From positions 92,074,253-92,138,252 of the forward strand of contig CM059579.1 of assembly GCA_030386875.1 (NCBI GenBank): 64,000 nt of DNA, in the 5' to 3' direction. This document shows positions 9,932-22,388 of this stretch, in pieces. Both the position numbers and the translations under genes were made by a program. The notes under the pieces are model-generated. The model did no database searches. It had not been told where the DNA came from and saw only the letters and a list, made by a program, of their open reading frames with translations. Each line of letters begins with the position of its first letter. The first letter of the stretch is position 1. Origin of the DNA: Morinoia aosen (taxonomy: Eukaryota > Arthropoda > Malacostraca > Amphipoda > Talitridae).

Positions 9932-11224
9932 CATATCTAAACACCTACAAGACCAGGAATTGAACTGTTTTCAAAATTTATCTAAAATCCATGATTCCAT
10001 GGTTACAAACCTCTTTGGCATCGTAGAAAAGAAGTCCAAATTTTGTGTTTCACGTACCAGTGGTCGGGCAACCTGTACATGCGGTTTGACCCCGTTTCAA
10101 CTGAAAAGAAATCGTGTCCCCCCAAGATGTATCATTTTAGCTCAAATGTGCGCATAGTGATCTATTTCAAATTAGTTAACTAGCATCAATTATATTGACA
10201 CGTACTGAAAAAATTACAGCCAGGGATGATTGCAAAAGTGGTAGCCGCTCGTTTTGTGGCGACAGTAATTCGGTTCATTGAAAGTAAAAATAAGAACGCG
10301 GTTATATAGTTAACATTAAACTGAAAACATGTAGCTAATCTACTTCCCAGTATTTCGTTCTTGAATGAAACTGCGTTCATGCCATTATAAAAGAGTGAAG
10401 GACCGGTTCTGCTCACGACTAATAGTCAGTACGACACATCTTGGTATTAATGAGGGTTTCAGGACAGCCCAAATCCTTCATTGTGACACGAATACTAATG
10501 TTCAAGAGCAGCCAATTTAAGTATTAATTACATTAAGTTCAAGTAATAAAAAACTGAGGTACATACTGGATTAATGGTGACTGTATAAACAGCTGAAATA
10601 TATATAAAAATTATGACTGCTTCAAGAATATTAGCGGGCTTGTAACAAAATTTCTTTAGGTCATACTAAATCCAATGTGCGTGAAAATATATTCATTACT
10701 GACTTGAAAAAATACATGACTTCAATTACAATTTGAATAAAAACTATAACATTTGAACTAAGAAAAATTGCAAATATAGTTTGTATAACAAACAAAATAA
10801 AAATACTGTCAGTGTAGCTTTAGATCAAGTTCAAACTAAAAAATTTTTTGAATTGGTCTCCTCTAACAGGGCAATTTACCATTCAGGTTTATATAATATT
10901 ATAGGTACATATATGTATATAAGTCCAGTACTTTTATGTCACCATTATAACGGTTAATGTGTGGATACTTACATATTAGCCTAGCTTACTATATAGCTAA
11001 AAATGTCTCTGGTTGTGTTCTAGCATGATAACTCAACGACTTCTATTTGTTTTAAATATCCATAGAAATGTACAAAAAACTAATATTTCGCATTTAAAAA
11101 AAAATAAGGCCTAAATCGAAAAATTTACACGACTAAAAAATTCTTACTTTCAACATATACATTTACTGGCCAAATTTCAAACGAATCGAATGAAAAAAGT
11201 TGAAAAATTGGGTTGACCCCCCTA
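9932..11224. other. AT-rich non-coding stretch
   Basis: No conserved frame, structural RNA or clear repeat was seen. Short frames near 9960 and 10186 lack family motifs and look like chance. Confidence 0.5.
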
Positions 11225-14110
11225 ACACATGAAGAAGCGAGGAAATTCTTTGGCATAACGCTGGACATCGAGTGGCACGAGAGAATTTAACTCAAAAAAG
11301 AAGGGATGAAATTCTTCAGACTAATGCCGAACAGCATCGACTTGCACTAGTGAATTTAACTCAAGAAAGAAGGGATGAAATTCTTCAGATTAATGCCGAC
11401 CAGCACGTGTGCACTAGTTCATGATAATTTTTATTCCAACATGCTAGCAATTATAATTGACTCATTTCAGGGACCAATTACCATGGTCACCACTTATACA
11501 CCCCCAAGAACAGACTACCTCCATTTTATTGATTCTCACAAACTACTCAGCAGACCACACCTAACTTATTTTCTAGGAAACATAAACGCAGCAGACAACA
11601 TAACATGAAATACATTTAAGAACAATAGAGGAAAACACCTTCATTACCTAATTTCAAAACAAAACTTTCATATGTAGGACCTTACTTTCTAACCCTCATA
11701 ACCCATAATAGCACATCCTCACCAGATGTAGTTTTACAGAATACGCAAGCTTTTCATAATATCTTTTTGAAACCCAGCCCTATCATATCATAAGACCATA
11801 TTCCGATAATAGAAACCATTTTAGCAAATCCCATACAGATTCTCATCAAACCCAAAAGATATTTTCACAAAGCAAATTGGAAATATTACAAACAAAAACA
11901 AATAAATGACAGGTCACACCCCCTCAGAACAAGACCCAACTCTTAATGAAATAGACAAATATCTGGATGTATGAACCAAACATGTACATGAAGCCACAAA
12001 CGCAACAATTCCACTAATTACTCACAAAATCATTCCGGGAATTAAACCAGATCATGAAGCTCTGACACTACAAACACAATGTCAACATACACTTCAACAT
12101 ATTCACAGATACGGCCCGTCAATAGATCTAACAGAAATTTAAACACAATCAGAACCCGGTTTCAAGACTTATACAAAAGTAAATATCAGCAAACTTTGGA
12201 GGACCTGATACAAAGTCTTGAACTGAAGGAGGACCCAAAGATCTTCTGGTCCTCCTGCAGGAGGATGATGGGAGACAACTCTTAATAAATAGTGTCATAC
12301 AGAGAAAACAACAAAACCCAGCTACGCACACGAAAAGAAAATGAACCTATTTTCAGAGAGCACTGGAAAAATATATTTACTGAACAAGACGAACCAAACT
12401 TTGATAGAGAGCACATTGAAACAGTGCAAGATCATATGAACAATATAGCAAATACGATTGTGCCTTACAGAACCAGAAATATTAACAGATTGGATTCAAT
12501 TTTTTTCCACCTTTAACATTTGAGGAGTTATTACAGGCGGTACGACCATTCAGACAGAAAGAACCAGGAACAACAGGTATAACCACTCAACAACTTAAAA
12601 ACCTTCTGAAAAAACATGATACAATTTCTGATTTACATCTTTAACATGTCTATATCTGCAGCCTACTTCCCCGACAGTTTAAAACACGCAACAATGATTT
12701 ACTGCCTAAACCAAACTCATCCTCAAAACCAGTCCAGAGTCATAGGCAATCATCCTTCTGGATGTACAAGGAAAATTACTAGACAAAATTTCAATTAAAC
12801 AACAGATTGACCAATTTCTTTAGAATTCATAACCATTTAAACAACAGAATACAACTCTGCCCGAAACAATAGCCATCAAAATAACAAAAAAGTGTAAAAA
12901 AGACATTTGTTTTAGGGACGTTAAAAAACCATCCGACAAGGTGTGGCACTCCGGTTTGACCTTCAAATTATCATAAAAAAATCTACCCCTCCAATTTGTA
13001 CGGACTTTAAGCAACTATTTTAACAACAGAACAGTATCAATAAGGATAGCAAACTACATAGGACCCAAACTCGCACTACACACCGGCGTACCCCAATGAG
13101 CCTGTTCATCCCCCACACTTTACAGCTTCTACACCCACGATCTACCTCCTCCACTGCCAAACACATTATATATGTTTCGCAGATGATATCACCTAAATAA
13201 CAGCAGGACAATATTCGCCATGATTTGCAACAGCAAAAAACAAAAAAAGTTATAGAACAGATTAACTCTTTCGAAAATAAATGGAAAATACTAGCCAACA
13301 GCAGTCAATTTGCCATCATTCCAATAAGAAGAAGAAAACTTTTGATGTAACGATCAACAACCAAGTAATACCGTACACAAGCAGAGGCAAAGTCCTAGGC
13401 TGAAACATAACCACACATGGCATATCATCTCAGGCTTCTACTAGACAAGCAATAGCCTCCAAAAGTCTTCACCAAATTCACCGTTTCATTCATCTGTCTA
13501 CCAAAACAAAATTAAAACTTTACATGGCGTACGTAAGATCAGTACTTATCTACCCAGTTATACCCTTATACACAGGCATCAGCATCAGCAATATCCAGAC
13601 TGCAAAAGGTTCAGGACATAGCTCTCAGATTCATCACGGGCACCCAACTAACAGATGCAATACCATCCGAATACATGAACATCCAATAAATGTCCCTCCC
13701 ATCAACATACTGCTGCATGAGCCCGCAAACAAGATCTGGAACAATATGCAGCAATTTGATCCCGATCTGTGTACTAACTTAACTTTTCCATCAGATCTCA
13801 ACCCAAAACAAAACTCTACATTTAAAAGCTCAAGACTACGGGCAAGGCCCCCCCCCCCTCCCTCCAAAGTTTCTTTGAACTAACAAATTCAACAGACATG
13901 CCTACAAAATTCAAAAAGCCTTAATCCTCTTCTGAGGAAGTGGGGGAAAACTAAAAAATTTTTTTTTACATCTATTTACTTTTTGTTTCTCTGGGGTTTT
14001 GGCGAGCGGCAGGACGGTCTTCCTCCCCATGGGTGGGAAGCCGAAACTCTAGACATTTCATCTCATTACAGCTGCAATAATATTTATACCTATTTTTCAA
14101 CAATTCTTTT
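11225..14110 (+). pseudogene. Decayed non-LTR retrotransposon (Jockey-like)
   Basis: Endonuclease and reverse-transcriptase fragments appear in the right order but in changing frames with many stops. They are an endonuclease piece at about 11480-11600 (FLGNINA in place of GDFNA), a linker typical of LINEs (RFQDLY...KEDPKIFWSSCRRMMG, 12140-12280), an RT entry block at about 12510-12600, an FADD-type core near 13170 (CFADDIT), and a C-terminal block at about 13340-13650 (KTKLKLYMAYVRSVLIYPV). Low complexity C and T runs lie near 13850 and 13960. Length suits a LINE missing part of its 5' end. It cannot be functional. Confidence 0.7.
11239..11430 (+). repeat. 69-bp coding-like tandem repeat
   Basis: GATGAAATTCTTCAGA at 11305 recurs at 11374, exactly 69 bp later, and a partial earlier unit starts near 11239. 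In one frame each unit reads as 23 residues with the pattern RRDEILQxNAEQHRLA then NLTQ. The multiple-of-three period suggests a protein repeat, although the frame is broken between units and the LINE region that follows. Confidence 0.75.
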
Positions 14111-14935
14111 TCATTGCTTTATCTATGACCCCAAAAGTTCCTAAATTTTTATTTTACTTGCATTTCCTAATATTCAACGGTCTATTTGTATATATGTACG
14201 TTAGTCTACAATGTATATCTGCGGAACTGAATCTAAGCGCATATAATGTTTGATATACGTAGGTGCTATGTTGTAAATATTGTAAATAGGTATGGAACAA
14301 CAAATAATTTGATATGTAAATTACATATTTGTATACGGAAGGTATACATTAGAGTAAAAACAGTGCGTTCATGTGCGGAAGAGCACAGAGAAAACATGTA
14401 AAAAAGGTTAGTGCATAGGTAGGAACACTCTTCTCTAATTATAGGCTTTAGGTGATGTAAGTGTGAAGATATTAGATAATAAACGGATTAAGAATTAGTT
14501 TAATAATAAAAAATGTAGATATGGGCAAACCTTGTTTAGTGTGAGTAGATTGTACATTTATTAAGTAGGCTAAGGTAGGAATTTCTTGATCGAAGGCGTA
14601 ATGGCGTATAGATAGGTAGACCTGAATCATAGTTTGTAAACAAAACAATGAAAATTCAGGATGTGTTTATTGTGTAGGTGATCTGTATATGTTTAGGAAG
14701 CTAGGGTGTAATGTAAGTAAATATATATGTACAGGTAAGGATCCTTAAAAAAAATAAAATAAAATAAAAATGATGAAATTGTATATATGTATATAGGGTA
14801 CTTGTAGATAGGCATGAAATTTTACTAGGAAAAATTTGAATTTATTTTGTGTACCGATGGTTCTTGTCGCCTCTTACTGCCGACTAAAACGCTGTCGAGG
14901 GGAGCTTACACGACATTATTAAGATGATGAATTTC
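14111..14935. other. AT-rich non-coding stretch
   Basis: Only short A/T runs such as AAAATAAAATAAAATAAAAA near 14750 were seen; no gene or recognisable element. Confidence 0.5.
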
Positions 14936-14939
14936 TTGT

Positions 14940-16254
14940 AGCATATAAAGCCCTGATGGGTACCCCTCCGTCCCCTTATTGTTTAATAACTAAACAGTGA
15001 CTGATATGAGGCAAGATTCACAAGGTCACCAAATTATGTGTTTAAATGCGCCTTTTTCATCTTCTACTATTCCTTTCCTTTTCTCTCCTGGCACACTCTG
15101 TGTCAAACTCCACCTCTCTTCTCCTTTTGTTACTGCCCCCCCCCCTCCCCCGTGCCAAGCTCGCGCTCTGATTGGTCAGTACGTGGCGGCGCTTCGGGGC
15201 TGTTAAGGCTGTGCTAAACTTATGTGGTGTGTCTTGAGATGTCGCCTGGTTACTCGAAGCGAACAGCTAGTTGAGACCATCACAGTGTCTTCGTGAACGC
15301 TCCTCATAGAGTTCAACGTTTCAAAGAGATGTGCCCAGAAATCCCACTTCCACCATCATCAGTACAGACCAGGTGTCAGGCAGCGCAAGTGGTTTCGAGG
15401 CGTTTATATTAGTTACCCTTAATCTTAAGTACTTTCATTAAGTGATCAGTTCCTTGTACCCGGCCTAAGTCTGTTCCTCTGCGCCGATAGTACGTCTGTG
15501 TATTTACTTTAGTTAGCGCTTAAGTGTCATTTGTATTGTATTTCAACATTTCCATATTATCTTGTTTACCTAGCTGAATAACACTAATATTCTGAATGTA
15601 ATTTTGCGTGTTGTATCATGCTATGTAGTAGCTCATGTTTGTACACACTTTTTTGCAGAAGAAAATAAATCACTGTCCTTGCTGAAATATATCTGTGTAT
15701 GTATGAGGCACTGCAAAGAAATTCTGCAACAAACAATTCACATCCTGAGGTGAAAAAAAGTTTCCTTTCTCCTTTGATACAGGCTTTGATAAGTCTGTTA
15801 CGACACCTTGCCTCTAAAAAGGGGCTTAAGGAACCACCTTGGGAAGACAAACTATTCCGCATAGTTTGTCGAAAAATAGACGCTGTCGCAGTTCGGCCAA
15901 TCAGGGAATTTCCTGAGGAGTCCTAACGGACTGATTACGGCGCAGACAGTTGGTCGTCTTCCTAACGGTACCGCCATAGCTCGGCACATACAGAAATTAC
16001 TTCTGTTGCCCTAGTGGACTAATTACGGCGTAGGCGGTACCCAGATAAACGTTACTCTAACGGTACCGCCTTAGTTCGGCACAAACAGAAATTTATTCTG
16101 TTGCCCTAGCGGACTAATTACGGCGTAGGCGGTACCCACACGCACTTCGGGAAGGGCAGCTGCGCGGAAAAGCTAGCGCTCCGGGAAAGGTAGCTGCAAA
16201 GAAGACAGCCCCTTATCCACGAACCCTCACGTCGACCGCACGGAGGTATCGACA
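14940..16254 (+). mobile_element. Probable 5' LTR of the Gmr1-like Gypsy element
   Basis: The right end is set by the primer binding site at 16260. A TATA box (CATATAAAGC, about 14942) and a poly(A) signal AATAAA (near 15664) lie in the order expected of U3-R-U5. The left boundary is uncertain, since the 3' LTR is not present to compare. A block around 15060-15110 (TGGCACACTCTGTGTCAAAC) resembles 39340-39375 in the suspected solo LTR at 39.2 kb. Confidence 0.45.
15895..16140 (+). repeat. 95-bp tandem repeat, about 2.5 copies
   Basis: TAACGGTACCGCC occurs at 15963 and 16058, and the following 80 bp (GGACTAATTACGGCGTAGGC) are nearly identical. A partial earlier unit is seen around 15923. It lies in the distal part of the probable LTR. 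Each unit contains GGTACCGCC and GGCGGTACC, so a unit can fold on itself. Confidence 0.85.
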
Positions 16255-16259
16255 TATTT

Positions 16260-16277
16260 TGGCGCCCGAACAGGGAC
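16260..16277 (+). promoter_or_regulatory. Primer binding site for tRNA-Lys
   Basis: TGGCGCCCGAACAGGGAC is an exact 18-base complement to the 3' end of tRNA-Lys(UUU), the primer used by lentiviruses and several LTR retrotransposons. It lies 83 bases upstream of the gag ATG and fixes the right end of the 5' LTR. Confidence 0.93.
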
Positions 16278-16360
16278 CCAGAAGTTTTGCGCGACTACCA
16301 ACGTTGCCTGTGATTTCTGGGTTCTACTTAACTACGCGGACACTGCATCATTAAAACAAG

Positions 16361-16936
16361 ATGAACCTCGTCGCTCAAGCTCGAGAATACGTCGAAGCCC
16401 TCGGCCTCACTCCCACCGATGCGGAGTACAGGGAAGAATTCACCAGCCGCCTGAGGCATTTGGAAGAAGCAGAAGCCGCAGAACGAGCAGCGGAACGAGA
16501 AGCAACGGAACGAAAAGCCACAGAACGATCAGCGGAACGAGAAGCCGTAGAACGAGCAGCGGAACGAGAAGCAGCACAACGAGACCACGAGCTCAGACTC
16601 AGACAACTCGATGCTCAAATCGCTCCTCAAAATGCTAGAGTGAACATACCTCCACCGGCTCAATTCGATCCCACGAAAGAAAGGATGGACGAATTTTTGC
16701 AACGCTTCTGCAGTCACACAACAGCAGTGGGATTTACTGAAGCCGATGCTGTTGTCATGCTCCATAATTTGATCACACCGAAGGAAGGTCGACTCATCGA
16801 TACCCTGCCCGCAGCAGATCGCTTCAAGCCTCCTGAAATCAAATTGCTTCTACTAGATGCTCATAAAGTCACTCCGGCAAAACTACGCGCCACGAATTGA
16901 AGGCAGAAGAAGGCGACAATATGTCACGTTACCTAC
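16361..16936 (+). pseudogene. Gag (5' part) of the Gmr1-like Gypsy element, split by a LINE
   Basis: The ATG at 16361 follows the primer binding site. Residues 1-35 are a short helical region. Residues 36-80 are an Ala/Glu/Arg-rich repeat (AEREA/ATERK pattern), likely a coiled coil. A Gag core follows, with FDPTKERMDEFLQRF and a LITP...RLIDTLP block. The frame closes at 16900 because of a one-base shift near 16880. After the shift the Gag-like frame continues to 16936, where the LINE begins, and resumes in the same frame at 20171 past the LINE. Confidence 0.85.
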
Positions 16937-17701
16937 AATTTAACAATTTGACAATTTATTTACCACAGGTGATACAGAGATAGAATGTTTCTTAAGTCCA
17001 GTACAATGGTCAAATTTGAGTATAGCTACCTGTGGGCCCGAATAAGTTCAGTGACTTCTAGGGCATCCTACCATCAACGTTAGTCTAAGGAGAACAATAA
17101 TGTTTAACCTGATTCACTTAAACTAGAGACGCATTAGACTGATCAATGAGATAATTAACTCGAAATTAGATGCTTCATTTTACAATATAGTTCATATGGA
17201 CTAGATTTAACAGTATATTCGACAAACGATTCAAGAACAGACTGAAGATCGGCGAAATAACCCATGGCAAATTACATTATTAGGACCAGTTATGTAGGGG
17301 ACAAGGTTTGACTTTGTGATCTTACTCGACTAGTAATCTGATAGGAAGTGAGACTCAAGGTTTCTTTTGAATACCTTATAAGAATTACTTTCACGGATCT
17401 CCGCAGGTATTGAGTTCCAAGTTTTAGTTCCAACGAAGAGGATACTGTGTTGTGACCGAGCCTTTGAGTAATAAGGAAGCATGAATTTACTTCTATTTCG
17501 GGTTAAATGGTCGTGATGACCAGTTTGCGCAGGTAATAGTTGTTTTAGGCTATTGTCGCCATCATTTGTTAATGTTTTGTAAATGAAATTGCAAATGGAG
17601 ATTTTGTAGAGATCCGAAAGCTTAAGTATTCGTAAATTTTTGAATGAATCATTTGTGTGAGCATTATATTCTAGATTCTTTATCGCTCTGATGGCTCTTT
17701 T

Positions 17702-18894
17702 TTACAGAGTAATAATTTTGTTGGTTTTATTTTTATCAGTTCCGTGCCATGCTTCTATTCCGTATTGCAAGTATGGTGAAATAAGCGTTCGGTAGAGCAT
17801 TTGTAAGGCTGTTTCAGGCAGGAAATTTTTAACTTTATTAAGGATTCCGATAGATTTTGATAATTTAGCACTAATATGAGCGATGTGCTCTTTGAAAGTT
17901 AGATGTTTGTCTATTATGATGCCCAGGAATTTACTTGAGTTGGTTTCTTCGATTTCACCTTCGCCAATTTTAATGCGTGGGAGAGATATATTTTTCTTGT
18001 ATGAGAATGTAATATATTTTGTTTTATCGATATTAAGGCTTATTTTATTAGCTTTAAGCCACAATGAAACCTTACGAAGTTCATTATATATACGCTCCGC
18101 CATCCTAGCGGGATTTTGGTTTGGAAGGACCGCAGAAAGGGTACTGTCATTTGCAAAAAGTATGAATTTGAAGAATGATGTAGATTTAATGATATCATTG
18201 ATAAAAATCAGAAATAGGAGAGGCCCAAGGACAGATCCTTGTAGAACTCCATGGCTAATTGTCTTTGGGTCTGATTTTGCGTCGTCAATGACAACGTATT
18301 GTTTCCGATTTGCTAAGTATGATCTGAACCAATCATGGGCAGCTCCTCGAATGCCATAACAGTGTAGTTTCGAGAGTAATACGTTATGGTCCACACAATC
18401 GAATGGTTTTCGAAAGTCAAGAAATACGGAGAAAACAAGCTTTTCTTCATCTATAGTAGAATATAGGTATTGCAAATGATTTAATATGGCTTGTGTCGTA
18501 GATTTTTTAGAACGAAAACCGTATTGTTTGTCGTAGAGGAAAGATTTTTATTCAAAATACGAATACACTTTTTATACACAATTTTCTCGAATATTTTGCT
18601 AATAATTGGTAGTACAGAGATAGGTCTATAATTATTGCAATTTTTATCCCCATTTTTAAAAATAGGGGTCACTCTGGCAGTTTTGAAAGAGTTGGGGAAG
18701 ATAACTTGAGAAAGGGATTGGTTGATAATATAAGATATGCACGGTGCTATTATATCAGCTATAGCCTTAAGAACTTCAGCCGAAAATTTTTTCAACCCAC
18801 TCGATTTATTTTTCAAGTTGTTTAAGCACGTAATTATATCGAAGGGATTAGTTGGCGTGAAAAAGAAAGAGTCGGGTTCACGGACATGGTCCAT
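17702..18894 (-). pseudogene. LINE reverse transcriptase (broken)
   Basis: Two frames, 18481-18894 and 17702-18475, carry consecutive RT motifs: a helix with SSGLKKFSAEVLK, NYRPISVLPIISKIFEK, FLDFRKPFDCVDHNVLLSKL, GVLQGSVLGPLLFLIFINDI, and the catalytic box. The box reads LFANDST instead of the invariant FADD, so one catalytic aspartate is lost. Then come LKANKISLNIDKTKYITF and the thumb. A frameshift separates the two pieces near 18478. The motif set fits the CR1/Jockey group; I cannot separate these clades by eye. Confidence 0.88.
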
Positions 18895-18975
18895 GTATTG
18901 CAGGTGGTCTGTGGGTTCAATGAAGACACTATCGGCAATATTTTTTCCTATGTTTACAAAAAAGTTGTAAAAAAC

Positions 18976-20164
18976 TCATGCAATTTCTTTTTTCTCGTGA
19001 TATTTTACATTTTCGTGAACGACGGACTCAATTGTTTTCGCAGTATTATTATTCGGTTTATAGCATGAATTGAGCAGGCGCCAAGTTTTTTTAACATTAG
19101 TTTTGTATTCAGTAAATTTGCTTGTGAAGTAGTTTTGTTTTGATGTTCGAATTTGATTTGTCACATGATTCCTGAATCTGTTATACGTTACTTTAGATAT
19201 TCTCCCTTCGTATAGTAAGGCTAGGTACGTTTGACATTTCTTCATATTGATCACTATATCTTCAGTAATCCAGGGCTTTTGTCTTTTTTTCGGCGTAATT
19301 GTGCGGGTGATTATTGGACAACACTGGTTATATGCGGTCGTTTTAATTTCAGTTAAATTTAGTATTGCTTCATCAATGTTAATCCCATTATTGTCCCGTT
19401 CATAGATGTCTAACGATGGCATTAATTCTTCTAGAATAGTTTGCATTGTTCCCAAGTTATATTCGTTTACCCAACGAAATGAAAAAGTATCAGCCTGTGG
19501 GCTGGTACAAGGACTATAGACATTTTTCTTGATGAGAAACACCGGGAAATGGTCAGATAAGTCAGAAATTATTATTCCGGTAAGAAAATCAGTCGGATCT
19601 AACATAAAAATATTATCGAGTAACGTAGCCGATTCAGATGCAACACGTTTAGGTTTCGTGATGGTTGGAAGGAAGGAGCTAGACTGAAAAACATTTATGA
19701 AGTTTGAGATTTGCTCACAGCTATCATATTGTTGAAGATCGTAGTTGGAATCCCCGCAAATCATTGTCACTATATAGAGACTTGTTGAACTGAGATATTA
19801 TGCTTTGAAGCTCGTTCAGGAAAGAGACGTTACAAGCTGTTGGGGGCCTATTTACTGTCCCAAGTATAATCCGTTTATCATGTTTCGTTAGTTCTATAAA
19901 TAAAGTCTCAATATGTTCACGATTCATAGTTGCACTTAAAATTACTTTCGAAGATATGTGTTTAGATATGTACGTACTGATGCCACCACCACGTTTGTTA
20001 CTACGGAGTGAATGATGGCTATAATAGTTTTGAATTTGAATCAGGTCATTAGATGAGTCATCTAGCCAACTTTCGGTGAAACTAAGAACATCAAAATTGC
20101 TGTTCAGTTCAGTGATAGTACAAGATATTTCATCTTTTTTCGGATAAATGGATCTACAGTTCCA
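18976..20164 (-). pseudogene. LINE endonuclease domain (broken)
   Basis: Two frames overlap near 19750. The upstream one has the apurinic endonuclease features WNCRSI, FTESWLDD, and a RGGGISTYI block. The downstream one resumes at CGDSNYDL (GDFNxD motif) and contains SDHFPVF, the C-terminal catalytic SDH. A frameshift lies close to the GDFN motif. The C-terminal portion (PKKRQKPWITEDI...) is the usual linker between endonuclease and RT. Homologous proteins nick DNA to prime reverse transcription. The apparent N-terminal residues upstream of 20164 belong to the antisense of Gypsy gag, not to the LINE. Confidence 0.85.
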
Positions 20165-20170
20165 ACCTAC

Positions 20171-21299
20171 GGCGACTAGAACAAGCCTTCGACGCTTGGT
20201 TAAAAGGATGCAACATCGAAGCCAACTACGAAACTCTTGGTGACTTTCTTCTAGTTGACCGAGCTTATTCAAGCTTGCCTCCCTTCCTCGCTACTCAATT
20301 GCGTAACAGGGGTGGTAACACAGTCGCAAGCTTAGGAGAGCAGGGTGATAGCTTCTTACAAGCGAGACCTCATACATCGCTCCATCAGCTGTGTAAGGGT
20401 CGCACACTGACATCAACGACGGATGCGGACCCTCCAGCACTCGAAACATCAGTAGCACCAGAGCGACACTCGACATTTCCTATTCGAGCCCCGAGCACCC
20501 CAGCAAGATCACCCAACTCCAGCAACAACTATCGAGGAACGCCACCAAGAACTTTAACACACGTGGTGGTCCCACCAGCTCAGAATCGGTCAACACTCCG
20601 CAGCGCGAGGAACAACGAGGACCTTACACTGGACTTTACTTCACTTTCCATGGCCAAAACCGATCACATTCCAGTGTTGTGTGCCGCCAATTACAGAGGA
20701 GGCAAGGTGAAAGCCACAGTAATAAAGCAGCCCATGCAAGCCCTCCTATCTCCAGTACTACAGCTCGAGTAAACAATCTAACAACGCATGAAGAAGCTGA
20801 TGAATACGATATTCCCCCAGTCGCATGCAATCACATCGCCTCGAACAAGCTGATCGAATTGGGACAGCTGAAAACATGCTCTGGCACCGTGAACCAACAA
20901 CCCGTCCAAGTACTACTAGATGGAGGAGCAACAGCGGTTTTCGTCAAGAAGGCTCTCGTCCCAGCTGACGCCATTTTGAAGAAGGAAATTGCAGTTCGAC
21001 TGGCCAATAATCATTCTTTCGAGGCGCCTCTTGCCCGGGCCTCTCTCGTTTGCCTCTACTACCACGGAGAGGTGACAGCCGTAGCCATGGAAGAGCTCTT
21101 CCACGATGTCATCCTCGGCCGAGTTCCCGGGACCACCTCCTTCGGAGAACAGATGACCGACCATAAAGAGCAACCAGTTACTGAAGAAGTCTCTCACGTT
21201 GTCACAGGAGCAGCAGCAAAATCGATCGAAAATCTCCCTGCCGCACCAAGCACTGTCGATATGTTCCAGCACAACAAAAAAGATTTCAAGAAATTGTAA
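20171..21299 (+). pseudogene. Gag (3' part) and protease of the Gmr1-like Gypsy element
   Basis: The Gag frame resumes at 20171 immediately right of the LINE target duplication and is open to 20772. It covers the distal capsid region (FLLVDRAYSSLPPFLATQLR) and a Ser/Pro-rich linker, with a degenerate cysteine knuckle near 20680. A frame from 20679 to 21299 overlaps it and holds the protease: VQVLLDGGATAVFVKKALV, where the usual D-S/T-G-A reads D-G-G-A, followed by an ILGRVPG flap-end motif. The split frames and the altered active site suggest inactivity. Confidence 0.75.
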
Positions 21300-21329
21300 C
21301 GGTAGTGTAAAACATTGCAGTTTTTGTTC

Positions 21330-22388
21330 AAGAAAGTTAACGATGGCAAAGAAGAAACGCACAAGGATGGCAGAGTCATTACCTATGAACTCCATGACGG
21401 CATTTTGCATCGGAAAACGTTACGAGACGGTCAGGAAACTCATCAACTTTAGCACCTGCAAGCGTGCGCCCGCAAATCTTGGAAATGGCTCATGACAATC
21501 CACTTGCTAGCCATTATTCCCAAAAGAAGACTCAGGCTCGACTAGAACGAGATTTCTACTGGCCGTCCCTGGCAAAAGATATGGTCCAATACTGTCACTC
21601 CTGTCACACCTGCCAGACGCACGTTCCATCTCGACCAAGAAAGGCACCAATCTCAACCCCACCGATCACCACTCCACTCTCCGCGCTCAGTGTTGATTTA
21701 GTAGGCCCATTGCAACCAGCTTCGGCACGTGGCCACCGATCCATTCTCACCGTGGTGGACCAAGCAACTCGGTTCGCAGACGCAGCCCTGCTCAGACATA
21801 TAGGTGCAGAAACGGTCACCCAGGAGCTCCTCGAAATCTGCAGCAGAGTTTTTTTCCCTCATATGCTAACGAGCGACAACGGCACTCAGTTCACAGCCGC
21901 AACCTTCGAAGCTTTTCTGAAACTCGTAGGTATCCGGCACCGATTGACGCCATTATACCATGCCCAATCGAACGGCATAGTCGAACGCTTGAATGGTACG
22001 CTCAAAGTCATGTTGCGGAAATTAGCCGTAGAACAACTACGAGACTGGAACCTGTATCTGCCTTCCCTCCTTTTTGCTTATCGAAACGCACCTCAGGCCT
22101 CAACCGGGTATTCTCCCTTCAAACTCATCTACGGCCATTGCGTCCGTGGACCTTTAACAGTGCTCAAAGAATACTGGACAGATGGAAGCTTGCAAGACGA
22201 CACGAGCACTGCTCAGTCTCTAATGGAAATGAAGCACCGATTGAAAGAAACATACAAAATCGCTTGCGAGAATCTAAACAGGAGCCAAGAGAAAAGCGCC
22301 AAGTTCTTCAACAGACGTACCAAGTGCAAACTCTAAAGCAAGGAGATAAAGTCCTCGTATTTCTACCCGACTTTCGGAAAAGCTACTT
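21330..22388 (+). pseudogene. Integrase of the Gmr1-like Gypsy element, upstream of RT
   Basis: The N-terminal zinc-binding HHCC domain spans 21480-21620 (HDNPLASHY...CHSCHTCQ), preceded by a frame-shifted LHRKTLRDG block. The catalytic core shows D in LSVDLVGPL, D in LTSDNGTQF and E in QSNGIVERLNG, the D,D35E set. The main frame is 21464-22336. A shift near 22320 moves it to the frame ending at 22391, and another near 22385 to the frame that carries the GPY/F module. Homologues insert the cDNA into chromosomes. Position before RT is the reverse of normal Ty3/Gypsy order. Confidence 0.9.

Larger units (their letters stand above)
16937..20164 (-). mobile_element. CR1/Jockey-type LINE inserted in Gypsy gag
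   Basis: The 3,228-bp minus-strand element is flanked by ACCTAC at 16931-16936 and 20165-20170, read as a 6-bp target duplication. Its 3' end carries TAAATTGT-like short repeats. Its 3' untranslated region (16937-17105) is repeated in opposite orientation at 58224-58400. The 5' end starts inside the endonuclease domain (WNCRSI), so the copy is 5'-truncated, as expected for target-primed reverse transcription. Several frameshifts and an altered RT core make it dead. Confidence 0.9.
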
